Origin: Lacticaseibacillus kribbianus | GTDB lineage: Bacteria; Bacillota; Bacilli; Lactobacillales; Lactobacillaceae | Assembly (NCBI RefSeq): GCF_020180945.1 | Contig: NZ_JAIPUL010000005.1 | Coordinates: 62,001-126,000, forward strand | Length of the DNA: 64,000 nucleotides | Reading direction: 5' to 3' | In this document: positions 17,059-26,410 of the stretch, in pieces | Position numbering within the stretch: the first letter of the stretch is position 1 | How the letters are laid out: every line of letters begins with the position of its first letter | Translations under genes and position numbers: made by a program | The notes under the pieces: model-generated | Database searches by the model: none | Seen by the model: only the letters and a program-made list of their open reading frames with translations | Told to the model about the DNA's origin: nothing

Positions 17059-17778
17059 ATGAGTTTTCCATTACTGAAACAAACCTTTAAGTCCAACTTC
17101 GCCGTCTGGGGGCTGGTGACCTTGGTGATGAACGTCATCTTGGCCCAGCTGATCGTGATGAAGCAAACCCAAGCCTTAGTCGGGCCGATGTACTTCGGCA
17201 TGCTGGCTTCAACGATGGTCGCATTGTTCGTGGTTATCTCCGGTAACAAATTACTTGCCGGGCAAGTCGACCAAGGCTCAATGGCTTATATTCTCACCGC
17301 GCCGATTCGTCGCACTACCGTTGCGATCACGCAGCTGGTGTACATGGTTGGGAGCCTCGCCGTCACTTATGGCGCGATGGCAGGTGTGTCCGTGATTGCT
17401 AACAACATCGCCGACGCGGGCTTCAAGACCCAGACGCTGATCAACTTGAACTTCGGGGCGTTCATGGTCGCCTTGGCCTTTGCCGGCATCATGTTTGCCG
17501 CTTCCGGAATCTTCAACCTTTCCAAGCACGCGCTTGGCACCGGTGGTTTGCTAGTTATCTTGTTCATTCTTCTGGCAATCGTCGGCTCCTTTGCCGATTA
17601 CGGTGTGGCAGGACTAGAAAACGTCCAGCACTTGACCATCGTCAACTTATTCGACTACAAGAATATCTTGGCCGCAGGGTCCAAGTGGCTGCCTAAGTTG
17701 GTCGTTTTAGGTGGCATCGCCGCTGTGACCTTCGGCGTCGGCACCACGGCCTTTGCCAAGAAGGACTTGCCACTTTAA
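17059..17778 (+). CDS. ABC-2 type permease
   Basis: A 239-residue integral membrane protein with about six transmembrane helices (for example WGLVTLVMNVILAQL, MLASTMVALFVVIS, LLVILFILLAIVGSF). It has the ABC-2 layout of an ordered N-terminal amphipathic helix and a final short helix before KKDLPL. I start it at the ATG at 17059, 37 nt after the ATPase 2 stop; the ribosome site is weak (AAGCGAG), and upstream starts would overlap ATPase 2. A strong terminator follows, so this closes the transporter operon. Confidence 0.88.
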   Translation: MSFPLLKQTFKSNFAVWGLVTLVMNVILAQLIVMKQTQALVGPMYFGMLASTMVALFVVISGNKLLAGQVDQGSMAYILTAPIRRTTVAITQLVYMVGSLAVTYGAMAGVSVIANNIADAGFKTQTLINLNFGAFMVALAFAGIMFAASGIFNLSKHALGTGGLLVILFILLAIVGSFADYGVAGLENVQHLTIVNLFDYKNILAAGSKWLPKLVVLGGIAAVTFGVGTTAFAKKDLPL

Positions 17779-17784
17779 TCAACA

Positions 17785-17816
17785 ACGATGTGTCTTTGTT
17801 GGACACATCGTTTTTT
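17785..17816 (+). terminator. ABC operon terminator
   Basis: ACGATGTGTC (17785-17794) pairs perfectly with GACACATCGT (17802-17811), followed by six T. Confidence 0.9.
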
Positions 17817-17855
17817 GTGATAAGAGGGCGTATCATTAAAGCTAGAGGATATTGT

Positions 17856-19064
17856 ATGAAGAAGAAAACCCCATATTACGTGTTGCGCCTGCCATTGATG
17901 TTGTTCATGTTGATTGTTGGCTTCGCTGCAATGTATGTCGCCAGTACTGCCAGTAGTATTAACCTGTCCAGTGGCTGGCTGACGCACTATTCAGATATTA
18001 CGCAGATGTGGCAGGAACAAATCATATTCGGTGGTCTGCTGGCCGAAGAAGTGCTGCTATGGTTTGGTGATTGGCTAATCCGGCGAGGTCGATTGTGGTT
18101 GTTGTTACCGCAGTTGGGCTTTGCGATTAGCACAACCATTGCGTTGACTAATCAGATGCCTGTACTATTTTTCGGCGTAATTCCAATCATGGCTATCGAG
18201 ATGATCAACTTGTACTCGCGGCCTAAGCAAGCCTTGGGGTATTTAGCTGGGCTGAGTCTCTTGATCTGGTTGGTGTATGTTGTGTACAACGGCTGGCTGG
18301 AAGGTGTTGCGGTATTGGTTGGGCTGGTGTTTATGTTGCTGGTAGTGATCGCTTACTGGCGTTTTTTCCAACAGCAACAAGCCGCCCGTCAACGCGCCGA
18401 AGACCTGGTTTCGGAGCTGAAAATTGCCTATTCGCAAGTCGAAGAATCGACAGTGCGCACCGAACGCCAGCGGGTGGCGCGTGAGTTGCACGATACCTTG
18501 ACCCAGGGCTTGGCCGGAACGGTCATGCAGCTGGAAGCAGCGCAGGCCTTTTTGCAAAGCGGCAAGGATGACCGGGCGCTTGAAGTCATCCAAGGCGCAA
18601 CCGGCATCGCCCGCGATACCTTGCGCGACACGCGGCTGACCTTGACCGACTTGCGCGCGACGTCGGAGCAGAGCCTGACGGCACGGCTGGAACTGCTGGC
18701 CGAAGCCTTCATGAAGAACTATCAGTTAGACGTATCGATCAAGATGAACGATGTGCCGGACTACTCCGGCGCTCAGCTCACCGAGATCAGCCGCATCGTG
18801 TCAGAGGCGTTGATCAATGTGGTCAAGCACACCGACACCAAGCAGGCAATCGTACGCGGTGAATCGGTTGAAGATATTTTCCGCCTGCAGGTGATCGACT
18901 TTGGCGAAGGCACGATCATGAAGAAGAAGTCCGGCCATTTCGGGATGCAGGGTATGCACGAGCGCGCTGCGGCGCTTGATGGTGCGTTGACCGTCGTCAG
19001 CACCGCAGGCGAAGGCACCACCGTGACCTTGACGATGCCAGTAACGAAGAAGGAGCAATTATGA
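17856..19064 (+). CDS. Sensor histidine kinase (HisKA_3/NarL-partner type)
   Basis: A 402-residue membrane kinase. Residues 1-170 carry about five to six hydrophobic helices with only short outside loops, the intramembrane-sensing type. A coiled-coil linker (170-205) leads to the dimerisation domain with phospho-acceptor His212 (RVARELHDTLTQG). The ATP-binding domain follows (EALINVVKHT, FGEGTI, GHFGMQGMHERA). The ATG at 17856 follows AGAGGAT; upstream starts lie in the preceding terminator. It overlaps the response-regulator gene by 4 nt (ATGA). It probably monitors envelope state and controls the adjacent ABC operon. Confidence 0.93.
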   Translation: MKKKTPYYVLRLPLMLFMLIVGFAAMYVASTASSINLSSGWLTHYSDITQMWQEQIIFGGLLAEEVLLWFGDWLIRRGRLWLLLPQLGFAISTTIALTNQMPVLFFGVIPIMAIEMINLYSRPKQALGYLAGLSLLIWLVYVVYNGWLEGVAVLVGLVFMLLVVIAYWRFFQQQQAARQRAEDLVSELKIAYSQVEESTVRTERQRVARELHDTLTQGLAGTVMQLEAAQAFLQSGKDDRALEVIQGATGIARDTLRDTRLTLTDLRATSEQSLTARLELLAEAFMKNYQLDVSIKMNDVPDYSGAQLTEISRIVSEALINVVKHTDTKQAIVRGESVEDIFRLQVIDFGEGTIMKKKSGHFGMQGMHERAAALDGALTVVSTAGEGTTVTLTMPVTKKEQL

Positions 19065-19684
19065 GTATTCGCGTTTTAATCGTAGACGATCACCAGATTT
19101 TACGTACCGGCTTGTCGCTGATCATGGAAACCACCGACGGTATGGAGGCCGTCGGCACCGCCGTGGACGGCCAGGACGGCTTGGCCAAGGTCGAAGAATT
19201 GACACCAGACGTGGTGTTGACTGATATTCGGATGCCGAACATGGACGGCATCGCAATGCTGCGCGAGTTGGCGCAGACCCACCCGGCCTTGCCAGTGGTG
19301 GTGTTGACGACGTTTGATGACCAGGAGCCGATCCAACAGGCCCTGCGTCTAGGGGCCAAAGGCTTCATGCTCAAAGACGCCGACAAGGACACCATCGTCA
19401 AGACGATTCAAGGCGCCATCAACGGCCAGGTCTATGTCGAGCCATCGTTGATGGGCAAGGCGTTTGCGGCACCGGCGGCAGCTAAGCCGCAACTGAATGA
19501 CCGTGACCAGCAGATTTTGAGGATGGTGGCCGAAGGGTCGCGGAATATCGACATTGCCGACACGCTGCATCTCAGCGAGCGAACAATCAAGGCACACCTC
19601 ACCGAGATCTACAATCAGTTGGGCGTGTTCACCCGCGCTGAGGCGGTGGCGGCAGCGTTGCGTGACGGCTTAATTGAGTTATAG
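19061..19684 (+). CDS. NarL/LuxR-family response regulator
   Basis: A 207-residue transcription factor. The receiver domain (1-120) has the acidic pair in VDDH, phospho-acceptor Asp55 (VVLTDIRMP) and the switch Lys in MLKDAD. A LuxR-type helix-turn-helix (about 145-200) contains EGSRNIDIADTLHLSERTIK and AHLTEIYNQLGV. Translationally coupled to the kinase through a 4-nt overlap. The paired palindromes TGCCC-N4-GGGCA upstream of the 14995 and 15210 genes are its likely targets (inference). Confidence 0.94.
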   Translation: MSIRVLIVDDHQILRTGLSLIMETTDGMEAVGTAVDGQDGLAKVEELTPDVVLTDIRMPNMDGIAMLRELAQTHPALPVVVLTTFDDQEPIQQALRLGAKGFMLKDADKDTIVKTIQGAINGQVYVEPSLMGKAFAAPAAAKPQLNDRDQQILRMVAEGSRNIDIADTLHLSERTIKAHLTEIYNQLGVFTRAEAVAAALRDGLIEL

Positions 19685-20223
19685 ACGAAAGTATGTGCCG
19701 ATTATTTTCTCTCTCACATCTGATGCTGACAAGAAACACTAACAGCGCCGTTCAAGCTCTATATACTTGGTTTTCTCTACTTTTTCAAGTCCAGTGTGCC
19801 ACCATCTAGTCTTCGCCAATTGTTGATGCTGTTACGATAGCCGCAGACTATGAAAAGAGAAATATTGTCGAAATGGTGGATTGCTGCGCATTCCACACTT
19901 AGCTAGTAACTAGTTAATCCTTATGGTACCGGCGTTTCTACCCAGTATTCAGGCATGCTTGTGTAGTTTACTCCTCCCTGTTAGCGTACTGGGGGGATGG
20001 GCGGCGGCTGACGCCGACCGCCCTTTGCTCGCGCTTGCGCCTTTCGCGCTGCACAGCGCGCGGAAAAGTGATGAGACAGAAACGGCGATCACCCTTATCT
20101 GAGATACCCCTCGATAAAGCATTATCGGATGGCGTCGTGGCACAGAGATGGCACACTTCAATGTGTTTTCGTTGATCTTCGACGCTTTTAGCTCTGCTGA
20201 TACGCTGCTAACTCACTATCCTT
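19685..20223. other. Intergenic stretch without gene
   Basis: AT-richer sequence with no open frame preceded by a ribosome site. It contains a GC-rich hairpin around 20000-20020 and ends at a plus-strand terminator, so an unrecognised short RNA read rightward cannot be excluded. Confidence 0.45.
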
Positions 20224-20250
20224 GCCTCACCTATATGAGGCTTTTTTTTT
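20224..20250 (+). terminator. Plus-strand intrinsic terminator
   Basis: GCCTCA (20224-20229), loop CCTATA, TGAGGC (20236-20241), then nine T. The T-run works only rightward, so it ends transcription from the kinase/regulator unit or from an unseen RNA, just before the convergent sortase gene. Confidence 0.85.
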
Positions 20251-20254
20251 CGCG

Positions 20255-21109
20255 TCATGCGGCCGTGGTCGCCCGCCGCGGCGGGCCGGCCACGAAGCCG
20301 ACGCCGCCGAGCAGCATCAGGAAGACGAACGCGCCCAGCAGGCCCCAGAGCCAGCCGGTGACCCGGCCACCCAAGAACAGCAGCGCAAAGGCGCCGTACC
20401 ACGGCCGGGCGCGCAGCCAGCGCTGCGGCTGGCTCGGCGGGGCCGCCACCTGCCGGCGCACGCGGGTTGCCGCCGCGGCCGTGGTCGCGGCGCGCCGTGC
20501 CACCACCACCCGGCGGTACGCGGTACCGATTGGGCCCTCGCAGCGGATCAGGGTGACGCGATCCTCCTGAGTTTGGGCCAGCACCGCGGTTTCGGTCTGC
20601 TTCACCACGCGGTTGTCGACCACGTGGTAGGTGAAGACGCGCCGGCCGTCGCTGAGGTACACCGCCGCGCCCTTTTTCAGCCGGTTGATTGCGCCGAGCA
20701 GCACCTTGTCCTGGTGAAAATTATGCGCGGCGAACACGTTGTTCCCCTCCCCCAGCGGCCGATCCGTGAAGTAGCGCGCAACCCCGGCGGAAAGTGTCGC
20801 GTTGCTCATGCGGCCGAACACAGGCAGCGTGATGTCGACGCTCGGAATGATCAGCGCCGCGTAGCCGCTTTGGCGCTGAAGGCTTGCGGCCTGGGTCTGC
20901 GCCGCCACGTAGGTCTTCGCGTCCACCTCGGAAATCGGCGTCCGCTGCGTCGGCGCGCCGGCCTTGGCCACGCGCGCGGCGTTGGCCCGCATCGCCTGGC
21001 CATCCAGCGCCGGGGCGCGCTCGAGGTTGCGCCACACCAGGCCGCCGGCGAGCACCGCGGCGGCGAGCAGCAGCGCCGCCGGCAGGAACCACAGCCAGCG
21101 CCTAGTCAT
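20255..21109 (-). CDS. Third sortase of pilus locus (class A-like, two C-terminal membrane helices)
   Basis: A 284-residue membrane-bound transpeptidase. After an N-terminal anchor (residues 7-26), the sortase fold carries catalytic His129 (FAAHN), Cys190 (VTLIRCEG) and Arg199/200 (AYRR). The IRC and AHN contexts differ from the TCTP and TGHSG of class C. Two more hydrophobic helices lie at the C-terminus (about 232-275), so the enzyme is anchored at both ends. Its start overlaps the previous sortase by 8 nt (ATGACTAG). It is the last gene of the pilus operon. It may anchor the finished pilus or process the non-canonical sorting signals seen in the minor pilin and adhesin. Confidence 0.82.
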   Translation of the reverse strand: MTRRWLWFLPAALLLAAAVLAGGLVWRNLERAPALDGQAMRANAARVAKAGAPTQRTPISEVDAKTYVAAQTQAASLQRQSGYAALIIPSVDITLPVFGRMSNATLSAGVARYFTDRPLGEGNNVFAAHNFHQDKVLLGAINRLKKGAAVYLSDGRRVFTYHVVDNRVVKQTETAVLAQTQEDRVTLIRCEGPIGTAYRRVVVARRAATTAAAATRVRRQVAAPPSQPQRWLRARPWYGAFALLFLGGRVTGWLWGLLGAFVFLMLLGGVGFVAGPPRRATTAA

Positions 21110-22136
21110 GCGGGGCCTCGCGCTGGGCCGCCGGGTCCGTCTCGGCCGCCGCCGTCCCCGGAGCTGCCGCGGTCGGGTCTACCGAGTGTGTCTCGTCTGC
21201 CGGGGCCTCGTTAATCGCGGTCTCCGCCAGCTTGCCCGCGGGTGCCGATTCGTTTTTGGCCGCCTCGGCCGCCTCCCGCCGCCGCTTCTTGCGCGCGTAG
21301 TACCAGTAGGTCAGGATCAGCGCGATCAGCAGGAACAGGAAGCAGTACTTCCAGACGTTCATCAAAGACCACCGGTCGCGCACGCGGACCGCGGTGGCCT
21401 TGGCCTTTTTCAGCGCGATGCGGTGGGCGAACACCAGCAGGCGGTGGTCGTTGATGCCCTGCGGCGTGCAGGTCATCAGGATCACCTTGTTTCGGCTATC
21501 CGTGATGTTGAACGCCTTGTACGCGTCCGGGTCGGTCGGGTCGATCACGCGCTTGCCGTCGACCGCGTAGGCGTACTGGTGCGCGAAGGCGTCGAGGTAC
21601 ACGACGTCGCCTTTTTGCAGGTAGCGAATGTTGTCAAAAAAGATCCGGTTGGCCAGCCCCGTGTGCGCGGTCAAAGAGGCCGTCACGTTCTGGCCGGCGG
21701 CGGGCAGCGAGGTGTAGTCCAAGGACCCGACGCCCTTGGCCAGCACGGCGTCGGCGGTGCCGTAAAACACCGGGGTGGCCTTGAGGTGGATGCTCGGGAT
21801 CCGCACGTAGCCAAAGGCGTCGCCGGCGTCGGCCTGAATCGCCTTGAACGTCGCCTGCGGGTACGGCCGCACCCGGCCGCGCTGGCGCGCCAGGATGTTG
21901 GCGTTGTACTGGCGGATCAGCGCATCGCGCTTGGCGTCGGCCGGGTAGGCGCGCTTACGGTAGTCCTTGGCGAGCTCGAGGCGCTGGTTGGAGGCCAGCC
22001 GGTCGTACACGAACGGGGTGAAAAACAGGACGACGGACAAAGCGATGCCAAGCATCAGCACCACGCTGAGCACGCGCGACGGGCGGCGCTTGCGTGCCGC
22101 CCCGTTCGCCTCACGTGGTCTAGTCGGTTTCGCCAT
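21102..22136 (-). CDS. Class C (pilin-polymerising) sortase 2
   Basis: A 344-residue sortase with hydrophobic helices near the N-terminus (about 22-42) and C-terminus (about 285-310). Catalytic residues are His158 (TAHTGLANR), Cys223 (MTCTP) and Arg232 (NDHRLLV), the signature of class C enzymes that join pilins through isopeptide bonds. A clear DPF/DPW lid motif is not visible in the N-terminal region. The C-terminal tail is Ala/Pro-rich and hydrophilic. The gene overlaps both neighbours (17 nt with sortase 1, 8 nt with sortase 3), indicating tight co-translation. Confidence 0.9.
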   Translation of the reverse strand: MAKPTRPREANGAARKRRPSRVLSVVLMLGIALSVVLFFTPFVYDRLASNQRLELAKDYRKRAYPADAKRDALIRQYNANILARQRGRVRPYPQATFKAIQADAGDAFGYVRIPSIHLKATPVFYGTADAVLAKGVGSLDYTSLPAAGQNVTASLTAHTGLANRIFFDNIRYLQKGDVVYLDAFAHQYAYAVDGKRVIDPTDPDAYKAFNITDSRNKVILMTCTPQGINDHRLLVFAHRIALKKAKATAVRVRDRWSLMNVWKYCFLFLLIALILTYWYYARKKRRREAAEAAKNESAPAGKLAETAINEAPADETHSVDPTAAAPGTAAAETDPAAQREAPHD

Positions 22137-23193
22137 GGTTGTCCCCCCTTCCCTGTCGGTGGTGCGTCTGGTCTAGTGCAATCGGGGGCTGGTCCCCTGT
22201 CGGCGCTTGCGGTGCGGTGGCCGCGGTTTGGTCGCGGCGGTCGTCGGCCGCCTTAGTGGCCTCGGTTTGGCCGTGACGGTCGCCGGCCGCCGCGGTGGCC
22301 CCGACCTGGTCGGCCCCACCGCCTGCGGCCGCCCGGCGCTGCTGGCGGCGCTTGTGCGTCAGCCACAGGTAGTACGCCACAAACAGCAGCACCAGCAGGC
22401 TCATCACGTAGAGCCACACGTGGTACAGGCTGAAGGTGTCGCGTGCAATCACCGGCGTCGCCGCGGCCGCCTTGAGCGTGATGCGCTCGCCGTACACCAG
22501 CAGGCGGTGCGAGTTGACGAACAGCGGCGTGCAGGTCAACAGCACGGCGAGGTCGCGGCCGGGCTGGACGGCGACGGCTTCCACCGCACCTTTTTCCCGC
22601 GGGTCGACGACCTTCAGGCGCGTCACGCGGTAGGCCTTGCGGGTGCCGTCGAAGGTGGTCAGGTAGTACACGTCGCCCTTTTTCAGGTAGCGGATGTTGT
22701 CGAAAATCACGCGGTTGGCGAGCCCGGAGTGGCCGGTCACGACCGCCAGCGTGTCGGCGCCGCCGTACGGCAGGCTGGTGCCGGGCATCGTGCCCGCCCC
22801 CTGCGCCAGGACCTTTTCGCTGTCGCCGTAGCGGATCACGGTGTTCTCGATGCCGACGGCGGGCACGCTGACGTAGCCGATCACGGCGCCGCGCGGCTGG
22901 ACCTGCGCGAACGTGCGGACGGGCGACGGCAGCGGCCGCCCCGCCTGGCGGGCGGCCACGTTGGCGTTGTAGCCCTGCACGCGCCGCACCAAGGCAGACG
23001 CCGGCTTCGCGGCCGCCGCGCGGTCGAACTTGGCCGCCTCAAGCGTCGATTCGTGCTGGATGTAGCGGGTGTAGCAGGTCGGCGCGAACAGCAGGATCAG
23101 GCCGATGACGAACAGGATGCCGAACACCAGGTTGAACCAGAACGGCGACCACGTTTTGGGCGCAAACAGGCGCCAGTGCGGCTTTGCGTTCAT
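22120..23193 (-). CDS. Class C (pilin-polymerising) sortase 1
   Basis: A 357-residue sortase. I place the start at 23193 (MNAKPHWRLF), directly after AAGGAGGAGGACAG; the longer frame to 23253 includes this site. N-terminal helix about 18-37, catalytic His155 (TGHSGLANR), Cys221 (LLTCTPLFVNSHR) and Arg230, and a C-terminal helix about 265-285 followed by a long charged low-complexity tail with repeated Asp/Arg/Gln blocks. An inverted repeat lies just upstream (23229-23252). It probably polymerises the major pilin; two class C enzymes imply division of labour between pilins. Confidence 0.9.
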   Translation of the reverse strand: MNAKPHWRLFAPKTWSPFWFNLVFGILFVIGLILLFAPTCYTRYIQHESTLEAAKFDRAAAAKPASALVRRVQGYNANVAARQAGRPLPSPVRTFAQVQPRGAVIGYVSVPAVGIENTVIRYGDSEKVLAQGAGTMPGTSLPYGGADTLAVVTGHSGLANRVIFDNIRYLKKGDVYYLTTFDGTRKAYRVTRLKVVDPREKGAVEAVAVQPGRDLAVLLTCTPLFVNSHRLLVYGERITLKAAAATPVIARDTFSLYHVWLYVMSLLVLLFVAYYLWLTHKRRQQRRAAAGGGADQVGATAAAGDRHGQTEATKAADDRRDQTAATAPQAPTGDQPPIALDQTHHRQGRGDNHGETD

Positions 23194-23228
23194 CTGTCCT
23201 CCTCCTTTTCGCGGATATGTAGTGAAAA

Positions 23229-23252
23229 TGACCCTTACCGTGGTAAAGGTCA
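23229..23252. promoter_or_regulatory. Inverted-repeat element upstream of sortase 1
   Basis: TGACCCTTACC and GGTAAAGGTCA are near-perfect inverted copies separated by two bases. The core ACCCTTACCG plus GGTAAA recurs at 40161-40176 upstream of the small LPATG protein, suggesting a shared operator. Confidence 0.45.
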
Positions 23253-23400
23253 CCTTCTGTCTGGGTGTGACGTGTCAAAACCGGTGCGGGTTCCGGCATG
23301 GTGGCCGAACCCGGTCACCGTGGTGCCGTGCGCGGTCAGCGTGCGGCCGCGCGGTGGGCGCCGGCTACCGCAGCCGGCGGGTGCTAGCAGATCAACGCAG

Positions 23401-26310
23401 CTACCGCAGCCGGCGGCGCCGCGCGCCGATCAAAAGTCCGGTGGCGCCGAGCGCGAGGGCCGCCGCCAGGGCGGCGGGCCACAGCGCGGCGCGGGCACCG
23501 GCCGCCGGGTAGGTCATCACCATGCTGTAAACCAGCTCGGTGGTGACCGTGCCGTCCTGACCATCCAAGGTCAGCGCCGAAGCGCCGGCCACACCGCCGT
23601 TGTCGTCGGCCGCAAACGCGGTCAGGGCCGCCGAGATCGGCTGGCCGACCAGCGTGGCCGGCACGCGGTCCACCGCGGTGACGGGGCTTTCGGCGGTCAC
23701 CGTGTCGCCTGGGGTGATGTTGTATCCCTCAAGCGGCTTGGCGGTTACGTTTTTGAACACGTCCGCCAACTTGTCCGGTGCCTCGCCCTCCACGTCCACG
23801 ATCCAGGGACCGAGCTCGAGGAGCGTGTCCCCGGAGTAGGTCACGGTGCGGACGAACTTAATGGTTTGCGTGCCGTCCGCGCCAAGCGCAACCAGCGTCC
23901 GGTCGGCGGTAGCCAAGGCGGTGTCATCGATCGCCACCTTCACCGTCAGCGCCTTGTGCGTCATCGCGTAGTACGGGTCGCTGGGGTCTTTCGGCACGAT
24001 TGGGCCAACCTTAGCCGGCGTGTAATCGACCGTGCGGGTGATGGTCAGGTCGACTGCCTTGGTCTCCAGCCAGTCGGCCAGCTCGCTCGTGGTGGCGGAC
24101 AAATCAGCGTTGGCGTCTCCGGCGATCGGGTCACCGCCGTTAATCGTCAGCTTGGTCACCTTGCCGCTATAATCCAGTGGCAGGTACTTATCGATTTGCT
24201 CCTGCGTCAGTCGCTCAAAGCTTAGATCGGCCGTGTCCACATTGTGCGCGTTGGCCAGCACCTTCTCTTTCGTCCACACCGAGTAGTCGTACGTGCCAGG
24301 CTTTTGCGAGCTCTCCGTGGCGTAGCGATAGAGCGGGATGGTTTTTACCAACTCGGCCGGCTTGTAGGGCTGGCCGTCCTTGAGGTACTCGACGAACTCC
24401 CTGGCCGTGGTGGTCAGCGTCAGGTTCTCGGGATTGTTGTCCGGGGTGTAGGTTACCGGCTTGTGCAGCTTGACCGTCCAGGCGCCCGGGCTGCTCTGGA
24501 ACGTTTCTTCGGAGGCCTTGTCGGTGTTGTCCGATACCGGTTTCGGCGCGTAGCCGGCAAAAACGTCGGGATTTTGCGCGATGTAGGTGTCCGTGTCGGT
24601 GAAGTTAAGGGTATCGGTGGGGTTACCGACGATGTCCTCGTGGGCCAGCACGGCGCCGGTGTCGGCGTCCTCGTAGCGCTTGGTCGCCGTCATCTTGTCG
24701 GACAGCCGCTCGATGTACTCGAGGTGGATCGTGCCGCCGGTCGGGAGGCTCGGGATTGGCTTGGACACGTAGATGATGCTGGTGTCGTATGTTTCGCCCT
24801 TCGCCACGCCGACGACTGGCGTGCGCGCATCCTTCCCGGTCGCGCTGACCAGGCCCACATAGTCACCGAGATGATCATATCTCAACGACTTTGTCACGTA
24901 GACCTCGGTTCTCGTCGGATCGACGGGGTCACTGTACACAATCAGGCCACCTGGCTGGAGGGCCGCATCCTGGGCCGCACCCAAAACTGGTTTCGGATCC
25001 CCATTGTCCTTGAATCCATCGTATATCCGTCCGGTCACGTAGAGGCCATCGTAGCCGTCCGCCGTGACTTGAAGCCGGGTAAGGAATCGTACCGTGCCTG
25101 GTATGACTGTAGTATCGGCCACACTGCTGTCTAAGGCGCTGCCAAGTCGAATGTTGCTTCGCGTCGCGCCGAGGTTTTTGTAGTAGACCCGGTGGCTGAT
25201 TGAGCCGGTGACCGGGTCGATGGTCGCGATGTCGGCAATCTCCCAGTCGCTTGTGGTCATCACCTTGGCGAGGCGGCGCCCCGCTTGGTCGATGTAGACC
25301 TCAACCTGTTTGGCCATGTCGGCGAAGGTCTTCCCAGTTGTCAGAGTCGCGTTCAGCGGTGTGTACGGGGCAGCGTCCACGCCGCTGTCTTGGGTATCGC
25401 GGTAGACCGACTGGAAGGCGGTCTCATCCATCATGAAAAACTCGGACCCGGTCGCGGTGTTGTCCGCGTAAGTGTACTCGGTGACTTTCCCCTCAGAATC
25501 CGTGACCTTGACGGTGGCATTGAACAGCGGGGCGAAGAGCATATCAACCCAATCTTTCGCTGCCCACGTTCCGAGCGGCCAGTTAGTCTCGTTGGCAATG
25601 GCGGTGAGCGACGTGTTCGCGCCGGTGACCGCCGTCGTGTACGCGGCGGGATTGAGGCTACCGTCGCTGAGCAGCGGCACAGTTTTCCACGGACTGGCAC
25701 CGAACAGATCATTCAAACTCGTGAGCGCCCCCACCTCGTCATCGGTGAGGTTGGTCACATCCGCGAGCGGGCCGGCCTTGACCGGCGGGGTCGCAAGCGG
25801 CTGCAGGGCCGGGGTCAGCGGCGTGACGTCTGTGGCCGGGCTTGCCGGCTCGGCCGCGGGTGCGGTGCTCGCATCGGTTGCGGTTTCGGTAGTCGCATCA
25901 GTGGTCGCCGTTTCGGCGTCGCCGGCTGCCGCCCCGTCGCCGGTATCAGCAGCTGGCGCGGTCGTTGCATCTTCGGCGGCTGCTTCGGCCGCCGTTTCCG
26001 GCGCGGACTCGGTTGCCGCATCGGTTGCAGTGTCCGTCGCGTTGGCGCTTCCCGTCGCGTCGGTCGCGGCGGCCTGGCCGCCGTTGTCCAGCACGCTGGT
26101 TGCAGACGCCGCGCTCGCGGTTGCGCGCGCGTCGCCTTGATCGGTGCTGCCCGAAGCGGCCGCCTGCGTGGTCGTGGCGGCGTCGGCGGCCACGACCACC
26201 ACCGGGGCCAGCGGGGCGAACGCGATGGCGGCGCACAGCACGCCGATGGTCACCAAGGACAGCCGCCGCAGCGGGCCGTACCTTTTGGTTACAGTTAATT
26301 GTTGGGTCAT
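23401..26310 (-). CDS. Large pilus-associated adhesin with MucBP-like modules
   Basis: A 969-residue secreted protein. I use the ATG at 26310 (MTQQLTVTKRYG), which gives a normal signal peptide (GPLRRLSLVTIGVLCAAIAF); an in-frame ATG at 26409 would add 33 atypical residues. A long Ala/Thr/Asp low-complexity region (about 40-170) is followed by a large folded region and MucBP-like beta modules (for example ATKRYEDADTGAVLAHEDI, ITRTVDYTPAKVG). The C-terminus is YPAAG, a hydrophobic helix and RRRRLR, i.e. a cell-wall sorting layout without canonical LPXTG. By size and position it is the tip or accessory adhesin of the pilus. Confidence 0.8.
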   Translation of the reverse strand: MTQQLTVTKRYGPLRRLSLVTIGVLCAAIAFAPLAPVVVVAADAATTTQAAASGSTDQGDARATASAASATSVLDNGGQAAATDATGSANATDTATDAATESAPETAAEAAAEDATTAPAADTGDGAAAGDAETATTDATTETATDASTAPAAEPASPATDVTPLTPALQPLATPPVKAGPLADVTNLTDDEVGALTSLNDLFGASPWKTVPLLSDGSLNPAAYTTAVTGANTSLTAIANETNWPLGTWAAKDWVDMLFAPLFNATVKVTDSEGKVTEYTYADNTATGSEFFMMDETAFQSVYRDTQDSGVDAAPYTPLNATLTTGKTFADMAKQVEVYIDQAGRRLAKVMTTSDWEIADIATIDPVTGSISHRVYYKNLGATRSNIRLGSALDSSVADTTVIPGTVRFLTRLQVTADGYDGLYVTGRIYDGFKDNGDPKPVLGAAQDAALQPGGLIVYSDPVDPTRTEVYVTKSLRYDHLGDYVGLVSATGKDARTPVVGVAKGETYDTSIIYVSKPIPSLPTGGTIHLEYIERLSDKMTATKRYEDADTGAVLAHEDIVGNPTDTLNFTDTDTYIAQNPDVFAGYAPKPVSDNTDKASEETFQSSPGAWTVKLHKPVTYTPDNNPENLTLTTTAREFVEYLKDGQPYKPAELVKTIPLYRYATESSQKPGTYDYSVWTKEKVLANAHNVDTADLSFERLTQEQIDKYLPLDYSGKVTKLTINGGDPIAGDANADLSATTSELADWLETKAVDLTITRTVDYTPAKVGPIVPKDPSDPYYAMTHKALTVKVAIDDTALATADRTLVALGADGTQTIKFVRTVTYSGDTLLELGPWIVDVEGEAPDKLADVFKNVTAKPLEGYNITPGDTVTAESPVTAVDRVPATLVGQPISAALTAFAADDNGGVAGASALTLDGQDGTVTTELVYSMVMTYPAAGARAALWPAALAAALALGATGLLIGARRRRLR

Positions 26311-26363
26311 AGTGCCTACTCTCCAATCAGGGCACCGGTCGGTTGCGACTGGTGCTGGTGCGA

Positions 26364-26398
26364 CAATCGCCCCCACGCAGTTTTGCTGGGAGCGATTG
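26364..26398 (-). other. Intercistronic stem-loop in pilus mRNA
   Basis: CAATCGCCCCCA and TGGGAGCGATTG form a 12-bp stem with one mismatch and an 11-nt loop between minor pilin and adhesin. There is no U-run, so it is more likely a processing or stability element that sets pilin:adhesin ratio. Confidence 0.5.
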
Positions 26399-26410
26399 CG
26401 GTTCGGCATG

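Noticed and set aside
19949-20161. 70-codon minus-strand frame before the sortase gene
   Set aside because: No ribosome site and implausible composition; left as non-coding.
23253-23400. Internal promoter for the sortase genes (TTGACA on minus strand near 23275)
   Set aside because: No acceptable -10 at 16-18 bp spacing was found.
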